Shown here: one piece after another, positions 9,513 through 17,446 of the stretch
Numbering within the stretch: the stretch's first letter is position 1
Layout of the letters: the number at the start of each line of letters is the position of its first letter
Assembly: GCA_963734575.1 (NCBI GenBank)
Contig: CAVTHT010000008.1
Location: forward strand, 264,351-328,350
Direction of reading: 5' to 3'
DNA from: CAIWHR01 sp963734575
Lineage (GTDB): Bacteria; Pseudomonadota; Gammaproteobacteria; Burkholderiales; Casimicrobiaceae
DNA: 64,000 bases
Program-made: the position numbers and the translations under genes
Notes under the pieces: model-generated
The model's input: only the letters and a program-made list of their open reading frames with translations
Databases searched by the model: none
What the model was told of the DNA's origin: nothing

Positions 9513-10181
9513 TTACGCTGCGAGCATGTCCCGCAGACGCCCGGCCAGCACCTTGGCCTCGGGCTCGGGCGCAACCTTGCGCAGTGCCTTCTCGTAGTCG
9601 GGCATGAGCCGGCCCAGTTCCGCGCGGGTGGAGCAGCGCTCGAGGCGCAGCGTGAACACGAATGCGCGCAGGCCGAGCGCGCTGACGACGGTTTCGTTCA
9701 TGAACGACTTCGCTTCCCGGAACCGCGACAGCTCGTCGACGGTGATCCCGGGCGTCGTGGCGACGATCGGATTACCGTGCGGCGCACCGCTCCCGTGGAC
9801 GGTCCCGGTGCCATTGACCGGAGCATCGCCGTTGCCATGCCCATGTCCGTTGACCGTTGCGCCGTTCACCGGCGTGACTGCGTCATCGGGCGGCTGGGCG
9901 GCGGCGACCGCCGTGCGGTCCGGCGTTGCAGCCATCGGTATCGGCGCCATCGGCACAGGCGTCGCGCCGCCGACCGGTGCGATGTAGCCGTCCGCGGCGA
10001 GCAATTCCAGGAAATCGGGCTGCACACCGACACGAAGGCCCTGCTCGCGCAGCGCGTCGACCGATTTCGACGGGTCCGTGAGAATCAGCATCGTGCGCAG
10101 CTTGCCGCGCAGGTTGTTGCGCCGCGCCATGATCTCGTCGACGCCCTTGTCGGTCTTGGCGTAGCGCGCAGTGTCCATCAT
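9513..10181 (-). CDS. unknown protein with a Gly/Asn/His-rich central linker
   Basis: About 222 residues. I do not recognise the family with certainty. The N-terminal ~75 residues (AKTDKGVDEIMARRNNLRGK, then LRTMLILTDPSKSVDAL) look like a compact regulatory domain that recurs in betaproteobacterial proteins. A low-complexity linker rich in Pro, Gly, Asn, Thr and His (about residues 75-140, with NGHGHGNGDAPVNGTGT) joins it to a helical C-terminal domain (LSRFREAKSFMNETVVSALG to the end). Two ATG codons overlap at 10181 and 10178; a GGAG 8 bases upstream fits either. No signal peptide or membrane span is seen. A cytoplasmic two-domain role is inferred only. Confidence 0.6.
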   Translation of the reverse strand: MMDTARYAKTDKGVDEIMARRNNLRGKLRTMLILTDPSKSVDALREQGLRVGVQPDFLELLAADGYIAPVGGATPVPMAPIPMAATPDRTAVAAAQPPDDAVTPVNGATVNGHGHGNGDAPVNGTGTVHGSGAPHGNPIVATTPGITVDELSRFREAKSFMNETVVSALGLRAFVFTLRLERCSTRAELGRLMPDYEKALRKVAPEPEAKVLAGRLRDMLAA

Positions 10182-10418
10182 CGGGTTCTCCAGGCGTTCA
10201 ACGGATGTTTCGGATCCTTCGAACCAGCAATCCTTATGCCATTGCCATAGTCGCGCGCACGGCACGGACGACGTGCACCACAGGGCCGTGGTCCGCCCCG
10301 GGCCCACGGCTGTGTCGCTCGGTGCTGGTCGGCATCATGGCGCCACGCCGCACTGCACCCGGCAGCGCACCCTAGGGCACCGTGCGCCGCACAGCGGCAG
10401 GTGTGACGGGCGCCGAAC

Positions 10419-10667
10419 CTATTGCTTCTCGTTCTTCCCGGGGCCTTTCAGCGTGTCCGCGATGCCCGGGACGCCGCCATGATCGTGGCTTTCGGGCGGC
10501 TTGTCCTTGTCGGACTTCTGCTCCGTCACTGCCGGGGCGGGCGCAGGCGCGCCTGGCGCCGGGGAGGCCTGCTTCGCGGGAGGCGGGGAGGGTTCCTTGC
10601 TGCAGGCGGCAACGAGCAGCGCAGCGGCAACGGCGATGGCTGCGAACGGCATTGCGGGTTGCTTCAT
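10419..10667 (-). CDS. small predicted lipoprotein
   Basis: An 82-residue protein starting at 10667 after a GGAG ribosome site. It has a Lys-Gln start, a hydrophobic stretch (PFAAIAVAAALLVAAC) and a lipobox VAAC followed by Ser-Lys, which favours outer-membrane sorting over Asp-2 retention. The mature part is Pro/Ala/Lys-rich and has no recognisable domain. Function unknown. It lies downstream of the transporter gene on the same strand, about 80 bases away. Confidence 0.65.
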   Translation of the reverse strand: MKQPAMPFAAIAVAAALLVAACSKEPSPPPAKQASPAPGAPAPAPAVTEQKSDKDKPPESHDHGGVPGIADTLKGPGKNEKQ

Positions 10668-10748
10668 CGGCTTCTCCAAAACAATGCCGGCCCTTGCGAG
10701 CCGGCATCGGTGCTGCATGCACCGGGCTGCGCCAGGCAGCCCGTCCAG

Positions 10749-12368
10749 TCAGTGGATCTTCGTGCCGAGCGTGTCGCGCAGGAACAGCGCGCCGATGATC
10801 AGCGTCATGACCGCCACGACGATTGGATACCACAGGCCGTAGTAGATATTTCCCGAGGCCGCCACCATCGCCGTCGCCGTCAACGGCAGCATCCCGCCGA
10901 ACCACCCGTTGCCGATGTGATACGGCAGCGACATCGACGTGTAGCGGATGTTCGTCGGGAAGAGCTCCACCAGGAACGCGGCGATCGGTCCGTACACCAT
11001 GGTGACGTAGATCAGCATGATGAACAGGATCAGGAGCGTCATCGGGTAGTTCACCTTCGTCTTGTCCGCGGCGCCCGGGTAGCCCGAGGCCTTCAACGCG
11101 TCGGCGATCTTCTTCTCGTCCCAGCCCTGGATCTCGACGTTGTTGATCTTCGTGACGACGGTCGAGCCGGCGGGCAGCGCGATCGAATCGAACGACAGGC
11201 CCTGCTTGGTCATGTAGTCGCGCGCCCGGTCGCAGTCGCTGAATTTGCTCCACGGTCCGACGAACAGGTGGAACTTGCAGTCGGTGCCCGCGACGCTGAT
11301 CTTCGTGCTCGCCTGGTACGACTCGAGGGCGGGGTTCACGTAGTGCGTCAGCGCCTGGAACAGCGGGAAGTACGTCAGCGCGGCGATGAGGCAGCCCGCG
11401 AGGATGATCTTCAGCCGGCCGATCTTGTCCGACAGCCACCCGAACACCACGAAGAACGGGGTGCCGAGCAGCAGCGAGGCGCCGATCAGCGTGTACGTGG
11501 TGAGGTAGTCGAGCTTCAGCGTGATGAGCAGGAAGAACAGCGCGTAGAACTGCCCCGTGTACCAGACCACGCCCTGCCCTGCCGTCGCCCCGAGCAGCGC
11601 GAGCAGCACGTACTTGTTGTTCGGGTAGCGCAGGAAGCTGTCCTTGAGCGGCGCCTTCGAGCCGCGGCCTTCCGCCTTCATCCGCTGGAACACCGGCGAC
11701 TCGTTCAGCTTGAGCCGGATGTACACGGAGAAGATCAGCAGGACGAGGGAGATCAGGAACGGAATCCGCCAGCCCCACTCCGCAAAGTCCTTGGCGTCCA
11801 TGTTGGCACGGCATAGCGCAATGACGGCGAGGGAGAGGAAGAAGCCGAGGGTTGCGGTCGTCTGGATCCAGCTCGTCGCGTAACCACGCCGGTCGTCGGG
11901 CGCGTGCTCCGCGACGTACGTGGCCGCCCCGCCGTATTCGCCGCCGAGCGCGAGGCCCTGCAGCAGGCGCAGCGACACCATCAGGATCGGTGCTGCCCAG
12001 CCGATGGCGGCGTAGGTGGGAAGCAGGCCGACGGCGAAGGTGGAGCCGCCCATGACCAGGATGGTGACCAGGAACGTGTACTTGCGGCCGACGAGGTCGC
12101 CGATGCGGCCGAACACCAGCGCGCCGAACGGCCGGACCAGGAAGCCCGCCGCGTACGCGGCAAACGCCGAGAGCAGTGCGGCGGTGTCGTTACCCTTGGG
12201 GAAGAACAACGCTGCGAAGAACGGCGCCAGGGTTGCGTAGAGGTAGAAGTCGTACCACTCGAAAACGGTGCCGAGGGACGAGGCGAAGATGACTCGCCTT
12301 TCCTCCGACTTGGAAACCAGCCGCTCCGATGGAACGGGGTTGATCGCTGCCTGAGCTGGTGTGGCCAT
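10749..12368 (-). CDS. MHS-family MFS transporter (metabolite:proton symporter)
   Basis: A 539-residue major facilitator. The start at 12368 follows an AGGAGG site by 7 bases. The N-terminal half has the MHS signature with SLGTVFEWYDFYLYATLAPF, AYAAGFLVRPFGALVFGRIG and DLVGRKYTFL. RLLQGLALGGEYGGAATYVA follows, and later GWLSDKIGRLKIILAGC. Unlike compact MFS proteins it carries a hydrophilic insert of roughly 80-90 residues between membrane spans in the second half (about residues 350-440). Family members move citrate, alpha-ketoglutarate, proline or shikimate. The neighbour acs suggests a short organic acid, but that is inference. Confidence 0.85.
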   Translation of the reverse strand: MATPAQAAINPVPSERLVSKSEERRVIFASSLGTVFEWYDFYLYATLAPFFAALFFPKGNDTAALLSAFAAYAAGFLVRPFGALVFGRIGDLVGRKYTFLVTILVMGGSTFAVGLLPTYAAIGWAAPILMVSLRLLQGLALGGEYGGAATYVAEHAPDDRRGYATSWIQTTATLGFFLSLAVIALCRANMDAKDFAEWGWRIPFLISLVLLIFSVYIRLKLNESPVFQRMKAEGRGSKAPLKDSFLRYPNNKYVLLALLGATAGQGVVWYTGQFYALFFLLITLKLDYLTTYTLIGASLLLGTPFFVVFGWLSDKIGRLKIILAGCLIAALTYFPLFQALTHYVNPALESYQASTKISVAGTDCKFHLFVGPWSKFSDCDRARDYMTKQGLSFDSIALPAGSTVVTKINNVEIQGWDEKKIADALKASGYPGAADKTKVNYPMTLLILFIMLIYVTMVYGPIAAFLVELFPTNIRYTSMSLPYHIGNGWFGGMLPLTATAMVAASGNIYYGLWYPIVVAVMTLIIGALFLRDTLGTKIH

Positions 12369-12702
12369 GCAGTTCCTCCTCAAGATGCAACGTTGCGGTT
12401 TTCTGCCGGCGCCGCGACGCGGTGCAACGGCGTGTTCCGAATCGTTGTTGCTCCCCCGCGGGCCGCCGGGATTGGCGACGACCGCGTGCCTCTTGTGTGC
12501 CGGGCCCCGTTCCGGGTGTTCCGGCGTGCAGCGGTCCGATGGCTCGGATCCGCGCAAACTGCGTCTCAATGCCGCGCATCATATAGTCGGCGCTTTCGCA
12601 GTGTCCAGCCTTGGAAAGCCGTCACCGCGGGGCGGGTGACAGAAACGTCACACGCGGCGACGGATGGCAGGAAGCCATGTCCCTGCCTGTCGGTCCCGCG
12701 GA
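12369..12702. other. intergenic region between acs and the transporter gene
   Basis: About 330 bases with no convincing gene. It must hold the 3' end of acs transcription and the promoter of the transporter. I see an inverted repeat GTGAC-AGAAAC-GTCAC at 12636-12651 but no clear promoter boxes or terminator. Confidence 0.5.
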
Positions 12703-14667
12703 TCAGCTGACCTCCTTGAGCTGATCGAGGATCGCCGGATTCTCGAGCGTGGAGACGTCCTGCGTGATCTCCTCTTCCTTGGCGATGGAGCGCAGGAGGC
12801 GGCGCATGATCTTGCCCGACCGGGTCTTCGGCAGGTTCTCGCCGAACCGGATGTCCTTCGGCTTGGCGATCGGCCCGATCTCCTTGGCCACCCAGTCGCG
12901 CAGCTCGCGCGCGATCTTCTCGGCGGCGGCGCCGGTGGGACGCGGCTGCTTCAGGACGACGAACGCGCAGACGGCCTCGCCGGTCATGTCGTCCGGGCGG
13001 CCGACGACGGCAGCCTCCGCCACGTGAGGATTGGCAACGAGCGCGGACTCGATCTCCATCGTGCCGAGCCGGTGCCCCGATACGTTGAGCACGTCGTCGA
13101 TGCGCCCCATGATCCAGAAGTAGCCGTCGAGATCGCGGTTCGCGCCGTCGCCGGCAAGATAGAGCTTGCCGCCGAGATCGTCGGGGAAATACGACTTGCG
13201 GTAACGATCGGGATCGCCCCAGATGGTGCGGATCATCGCGGGCCACGGTCGCTTGATGACGAGAAAGCCGCCCTTGCCGAGCTCCACCTCATGGCCCGTC
13301 TCGTCCACGATCGCGGCCTGGATCCCCGGCAGCGGCAGCGTGCAGGAGCCCGGCTTCAGCGCCGTGGCGCCGGGCATCGGCGAGATCATGTGCGCGCCGG
13401 TCTCGGTCTGCCACCACGTGTCGACGATGGGGCAGCGTGAATTGCCGACCGTTGTGTAGTACCACATCCACGCTTCCGGATTGATGGGCTCGCCGACCGT
13501 GCCGAGGATGCGCAGGCTGGAGAGATCGAACTGGCGCGGCAGGTCCGCGCCCAGCTTGATCAGCGACCGGATCGCGGTGGGCGCCGTGTAGAACACCGTG
13601 ACCCGGTGGCGCTGGATCATCTCCCAGAAGCGCGATGGGCTCGGATAAGTCGGCACGCCCTCGAAGATCAGTTCGGTCGCGCCCGCCGCAAGCGGTCCGT
13701 ACGTGACGTACGTGTGACCCGTGACCCAGCCCACGTCCGCCGTGCACCAGAAGATGTCCGAGTCCTTGATGTCGAAGGTCCACTTCATCGAGCACAGGGA
13801 CTGCAGCAGGTAGCCGGCCGAGGAGTGCTGCACGCCTTTCGGCTTGCCGGTCGATCCCGACGTGTACAGGATGAACAGCGGGTGCTCGGCTTCGACGAAC
13901 GTCGGCTCGCAGTCGACAGGCAGGCCCGACACGAGGTCGTGCCACCACAGGTCGCGCTGCGGGTTCCACGCGACGCGCCCGCCGGTGCGCCGGTACACCA
14001 CGACGCCGGTGACCGACTCGCAGCTTCCCATCGCGATCGCCTCGTCCACGGCAGCCTTGAGCAGGATCTCCTTGCCGCCGCGGAACTGCCCGTCGGCCGT
14101 GATGACGAGCTTCGCGCCCGCATCGGCGATGCGCTCGTTCACGCTCTTCGCCGAGAAGCCCCCGAACACGACGGAGTGGATGGCGCCGATGCGCGCGCAG
14201 GCCTGCATCGCCACGATCGCCTCGACCGACATCGGCAGATAGATGAGAACGCGGTCGCCCTTCTCGATACCCAGCTTCTTCAGCCCGTTCGCGAACTGGC
14301 AGACGCGGTGATAGAGCTCCTTGTAGGTGACCTTGGTCACCGAGCCGTCATCGGCCTCGAAGATCACCGCCACGCGGTTCGGGATCGTCTGCAGGTGCCG
14401 ATCGAGGCAGTTGTAGGAGACGTTCAGCGTGCCGTCCGCGAACCACTTGTAGAACGGTGCGCCCGATTCGTCGAGCACCTGCGTGAACGGCTTGTGCCAC
14501 ACGAGGGTGTCGCGTGCGAGCTTGCCCCAGTAGCCGGTGTAATCGGCCGCGGCATGCGCGACCATCTCGTCGTAATCGGCTTTCGACAGATGCGAGCGTG
14601 CAATGGTCTCGGGGGCGGGCTCGAATACGCGATGCTCCTGGAGCACCGACTCGATGGCGTTGGACAT
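12703..14667 (-). CDS. acs: acetyl-CoA synthetase (AMP-forming)
   Basis: Acs activates acetate to acetyl-CoA through acetyl-AMP. The 654-residue length is standard. The ATG at 14667 (MSNAIESVLQEHRVF) follows AGGAGGAGACGC. The adenylate-forming core LFILYTSGSTGKPKGVQHSS is near residue 265, VDTWWQTETGAHMISPMPG near 415, and the acetylation-site motif RSGKIMRRLLR near the C-terminus. A divergent promoter region of about 230 bases separates it from the YqhA-like gene. The transporter downstream on the same strand may supply or export a related acid. Confidence 0.96.
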   Translation of the reverse strand: MSNAIESVLQEHRVFEPAPETIARSHLSKADYDEMVAHAAADYTGYWGKLARDTLVWHKPFTQVLDESGAPFYKWFADGTLNVSYNCLDRHLQTIPNRVAVIFEADDGSVTKVTYKELYHRVCQFANGLKKLGIEKGDRVLIYLPMSVEAIVAMQACARIGAIHSVVFGGFSAKSVNERIADAGAKLVITADGQFRGGKEILLKAAVDEAIAMGSCESVTGVVVYRRTGGRVAWNPQRDLWWHDLVSGLPVDCEPTFVEAEHPLFILYTSGSTGKPKGVQHSSAGYLLQSLCSMKWTFDIKDSDIFWCTADVGWVTGHTYVTYGPLAAGATELIFEGVPTYPSPSRFWEMIQRHRVTVFYTAPTAIRSLIKLGADLPRQFDLSSLRILGTVGEPINPEAWMWYYTTVGNSRCPIVDTWWQTETGAHMISPMPGATALKPGSCTLPLPGIQAAIVDETGHEVELGKGGFLVIKRPWPAMIRTIWGDPDRYRKSYFPDDLGGKLYLAGDGANRDLDGYFWIMGRIDDVLNVSGHRLGTMEIESALVANPHVAEAAVVGRPDDMTGEAVCAFVVLKQPRPTGAAAEKIARELRDWVAKEIGPIAKPKDIRFGENLPKTRSGKIMRRLLRSIAKEEEITQDVSTLENPAILDQLKEVS

Positions 14668-14899
14668 GCGTCTCCTCCTGGTGCGGGGCCACGGCAGGAT
14701 GCGCATCCCGCCCTCGATGGCTGGAGCAGTCTAACCAAGAGGTCACGCAATGCGCAACGCGCAAGCCACCGCTATTTGCACATTCGCGTGCGACATCGTG
14801 TACAGGGTGGTGGGACTCCAGGCCGCAGGGCGGTCCCGCGGAATCAGGACGGCAGGGGTCGCGATGCTAAACTCCCATGCTTCTCCGCGTTGCGATGCG

Positions 14900-15532
14900 A
14901 TGATGGCCGTGTCCCCTCTCCGCCCTATCCCGCGACTCATCTTCATGAGCCGCTGGCTGCAGCTCCCGCTCTATCTCGGATTGGTCGTCGCCCAGGGTGT
15001 GTACGTCTGGCGCTTCTGGGTCGAGCTCACGCATCTCGTCGAGGCCGCCTTCGGCAGCGATGCGGCGATGGCGCGCATCCTCGACAACGTGGCGATCGTC
15101 GGGGCCGATGGCCAGAACATCAAGATGGCCGCGGAAACGGTCGTCATGCTCGTGGTCCTGGGACTGATCGACGTCGTGATGATCTCGAACCTGCTCATCA
15201 TGGTGATCATCGGCGGCTACGAGACCTTCGTGTCGCGCATGAACCTCGAAGGCCACCCGGACCAGCCCGAATGGCTTTCGCACGTGAATGCGTCGGTGCT
15301 CAAGGTGAAGCTCGCCACGGCCATCATCGGCATCTCGTCGATCCACCTCCTGAAGACCTTCATCAGCGCGCAGGCCTACGACGAGAAGACGCTCTTCTAC
15401 CAGACGGTCATCCACATCGCGTTCCTGTTTTCCGCGATGGCAGTCGCGGCCGTCGACCGCATCCTGCCGCCCGGACATGCCGGCCGCCGCGACCGCGGCG
15501 CCGCGGTGCTCGACGGTCCCCCGGCTCACTAG
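14900..15532 (+). CDS. YqhA/UPF0114 (TIGR00645) family membrane protein
   Basis: About 210 residues with four predicted membrane spans: LQLPLYLGLVVAQGVYVW, ETVVMLVVLGLIDVVMISNL followed by MVIIGGYETFVSRM, a span around TAIIGISSIHLLKTF, and VIHIAFLFSAMAVAAV. SRWLQLPLYLGL near the start and GGYETFVSRMNLEGHPDQP are family hallmarks. Two in-frame ATGs overlap at 14900 and 14903. Function is not established for the family. It ends 9 bases before the fumarase gene, so the two are probably co-transcribed. Confidence 0.85.
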   Translation: MMAVSPLRPIPRLIFMSRWLQLPLYLGLVVAQGVYVWRFWVELTHLVEAAFGSDAAMARILDNVAIVGADGQNIKMAAETVVMLVVLGLIDVVMISNLLIMVIIGGYETFVSRMNLEGHPDQPEWLSHVNASVLKVKLATAIIGISSIHLLKTFISAQAYDEKTLFYQTVIHIAFLFSAMAVAAVDRILPPGHAGRRDRGAAVLDGPPAH

Positions 15533-15541
15533 GAGTTTGCA

Positions 15542-17074
15542 ATGGTCGCCATCCGCCAGCAGGACCTCATCGACAGCGTCAGGGATGCACTGCAGTACAT
15601 CTCCTACTACCACCCGATGGACTTCATCGAGGCGCTCGGCAAGGCCTACGCGGCCGAGCAATCGCCGGCGGCGAAGGACGCCATCGCGCAGATCCTCACC
15701 AATTCGAAGATGTGCGCGGAGGGCCATCGCCCGATCTGCCAGGACACCGGCATCGTGGTCGCGTTCGTGAAGGTCGGCATGGACGTGCGCTGGGACGGCG
15801 CCACCATGAGCGTCACCGACATGATCAACGAGGGCGTGCGCCGCGCCTATACCGATCCCGACAACACGCTGCGCGCGTCGATCCTCGCGGACCCCGCGGG
15901 CAAGCGCACGAACACGCGCGACAACACGCCGGCGGTGGTGCACTACGAGATCGTGCCCGGTGCCACCGTCGAGGTGAAGATCGCGGCCAAGGGCGGCGGC
16001 TCGGAGAACAAGAGCAAGTTCACGATGCTGAATCCGTCCGACTCCATCGTGGACTGGGTGCTGAAGACGGTGCCGACCATGGGCGCCGGCTGGTGCCCGC
16101 CGGGCATGCTCGGCATCGGGATCGGCGGCAGCGCCGAGAAGGCGATGCTGCTCGCGAAGGAAGCGTTGATGGATCCCATCGACATCCACGCGCTGCGCGC
16201 GCGGGCCGGGCGCGGCGAGGCCCTGACCCGCCCGGAGTCGCTGCGCCTCGAGCTGATGGACAAGGTCAATGCGCTCGGCATCGGCGCGCAGGGACTGGGC
16301 GGTCTTGCGACCGTTCTCGACGTGAAGATCCTCGACTACCCGACGCACGCGGCCAGCCTGCCGGTGGCGATGATCCCCAATTGCGCGGCCACGCGGCACG
16401 CGCATTTCGTGCTCGACGGCAGCGGCGCCGCGCGTCTGGAGCCGCCCGATCTTGCGCGCTGGCCGGACGTCGAATGGACGCCTTCGCCCTCTGCCCGGCG
16501 CGTCGATCTCGACACGCTGACGCCGGCGGAAGTCGCGAGCTGGAAGCCCGGCGAGCGGCTCCTGCTCAACGGCCGCATGCTCACCGGCCGCGATGCCGCG
16601 CACCAGCGCATCGCCGACATGCTCGCGAAAGGCGAGCCGCTGCCCGTGGATTTCACCAACCGCGCGATCTATTACGTGGGACCGGTCGACCCGGTGCGTG
16701 ACGAGGTCGTCGGACCGGCCGGGCCGACGACGTCCACCCGCATGGACAAGTTCACCGAGACTATGCTCGGTCGCACGGGACTGATCGCGATGATCGGCAA
16801 GGCCGAGCGCGGACCGGTGGCGATCGAGGCCATACGCAAGCACCGCGCCGCGTACCTGATGGCGGTCGGCGGCGCCGCCTATCTCGTGTCGAAGGCCATC
16901 CGGCAGGCGCGCGTCGTCGCCTTCCCCGAGCTCGGCATGGAAGCGATCTACGAGTTCGAGGTGCGCGACATGCCGGTGACCGTCGCGGTCGATGCGCAGG
17001 GCACCTCGGTGCACGACAGCGGGCCGCGCGAGTGGCAGCGAAAGATCGGCAAGATTCCGGTGCTCGCGGAATGA
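15542..17074 (+). CDS. fumarate hydratase class I (4Fe-4S)
   Basis: A 510-residue oxygen-sensitive type fumarase converting fumarate to malate in the TCA cycle. The N-terminal alpha domain has the cluster region CAEGHRPICQDTGIVVAF. The motif GGGSENKSKF lies near residue 152, and NCAATRHAHF (about 280) gives a further cluster cysteine. The C-terminal beta domain is fused and includes KFTETMLGRTGLIAMIGKAE and GPREWQRKIGKIPVL. The start follows AGGAG (15533-15537). The single-chain form is that of FumA/FumB; the exact symbol cannot be assigned. Confidence 0.93.
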   Translation: MVAIRQQDLIDSVRDALQYISYYHPMDFIEALGKAYAAEQSPAAKDAIAQILTNSKMCAEGHRPICQDTGIVVAFVKVGMDVRWDGATMSVTDMINEGVRRAYTDPDNTLRASILADPAGKRTNTRDNTPAVVHYEIVPGATVEVKIAAKGGGSENKSKFTMLNPSDSIVDWVLKTVPTMGAGWCPPGMLGIGIGGSAEKAMLLAKEALMDPIDIHALRARAGRGEALTRPESLRLELMDKVNALGIGAQGLGGLATVLDVKILDYPTHAASLPVAMIPNCAATRHAHFVLDGSGAARLEPPDLARWPDVEWTPSPSARRVDLDTLTPAEVASWKPGERLLLNGRMLTGRDAAHQRIADMLAKGEPLPVDFTNRAIYYVGPVDPVRDEVVGPAGPTTSTRMDKFTETMLGRTGLIAMIGKAERGPVAIEAIRKHRAAYLMAVGGAAYLVSKAIRQARVVAFPELGMEAIYEFEVRDMPVTVAVDAQGTSVHDSGPREWQRKIGKIPVLAE

Positions 17075-17446
17075 GCGCGCCACGCATCGCGCGCCGGCGG
17101 AGCTGAGCACGACCGCGCGCTCTGCATGCGATCCGGCTTGGTGCCGGTGTCGCGCCAGCCGCGACGGCGCGTCACCGTTCGATGAGCGGACGCGAGTTGT
17201 CGTGTGCAAACCGCGATACGGACCATTCGCGTGGCTCGGGCGGCCGGACGGTTATGGCGGCCGTCGCACGTGGCGAAGTAAACTCGCCTTCGCCGCCTCG
17301 CATGGTCCGAACGTGTCGCGTGTGGCTCGCACCAGGCTCCCAGAATCCGTCCGCCGCGCATCTCACGCGCCGACGCTGACCCGTGACCACGACATGGCCT
17401 TCGCCAGGCTTGCTCCCCCGATGATCCGCTCGCCAGAGGCACGTTC
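17075..17446. other. intergenic region between fumarase and the GGDEF-EAL gene
   Basis: About 370 bases. No coding sequence with family features is seen on either strand. It is somewhat less GC-biased at 17195-17290, where a promoter for the downstream gene could lie, but I cannot place boxes with confidence. Confidence 0.4.

Noticed and set aside
12636..12651. GTGAC-AGAAAC-GTCAC as a CRP/Vfr site upstream of the transporter
   Set aside because: The half-sites match, but the spacing is that of TGTGA-N8-TCAC rather than N6, so the dyad does not fit the consensus.
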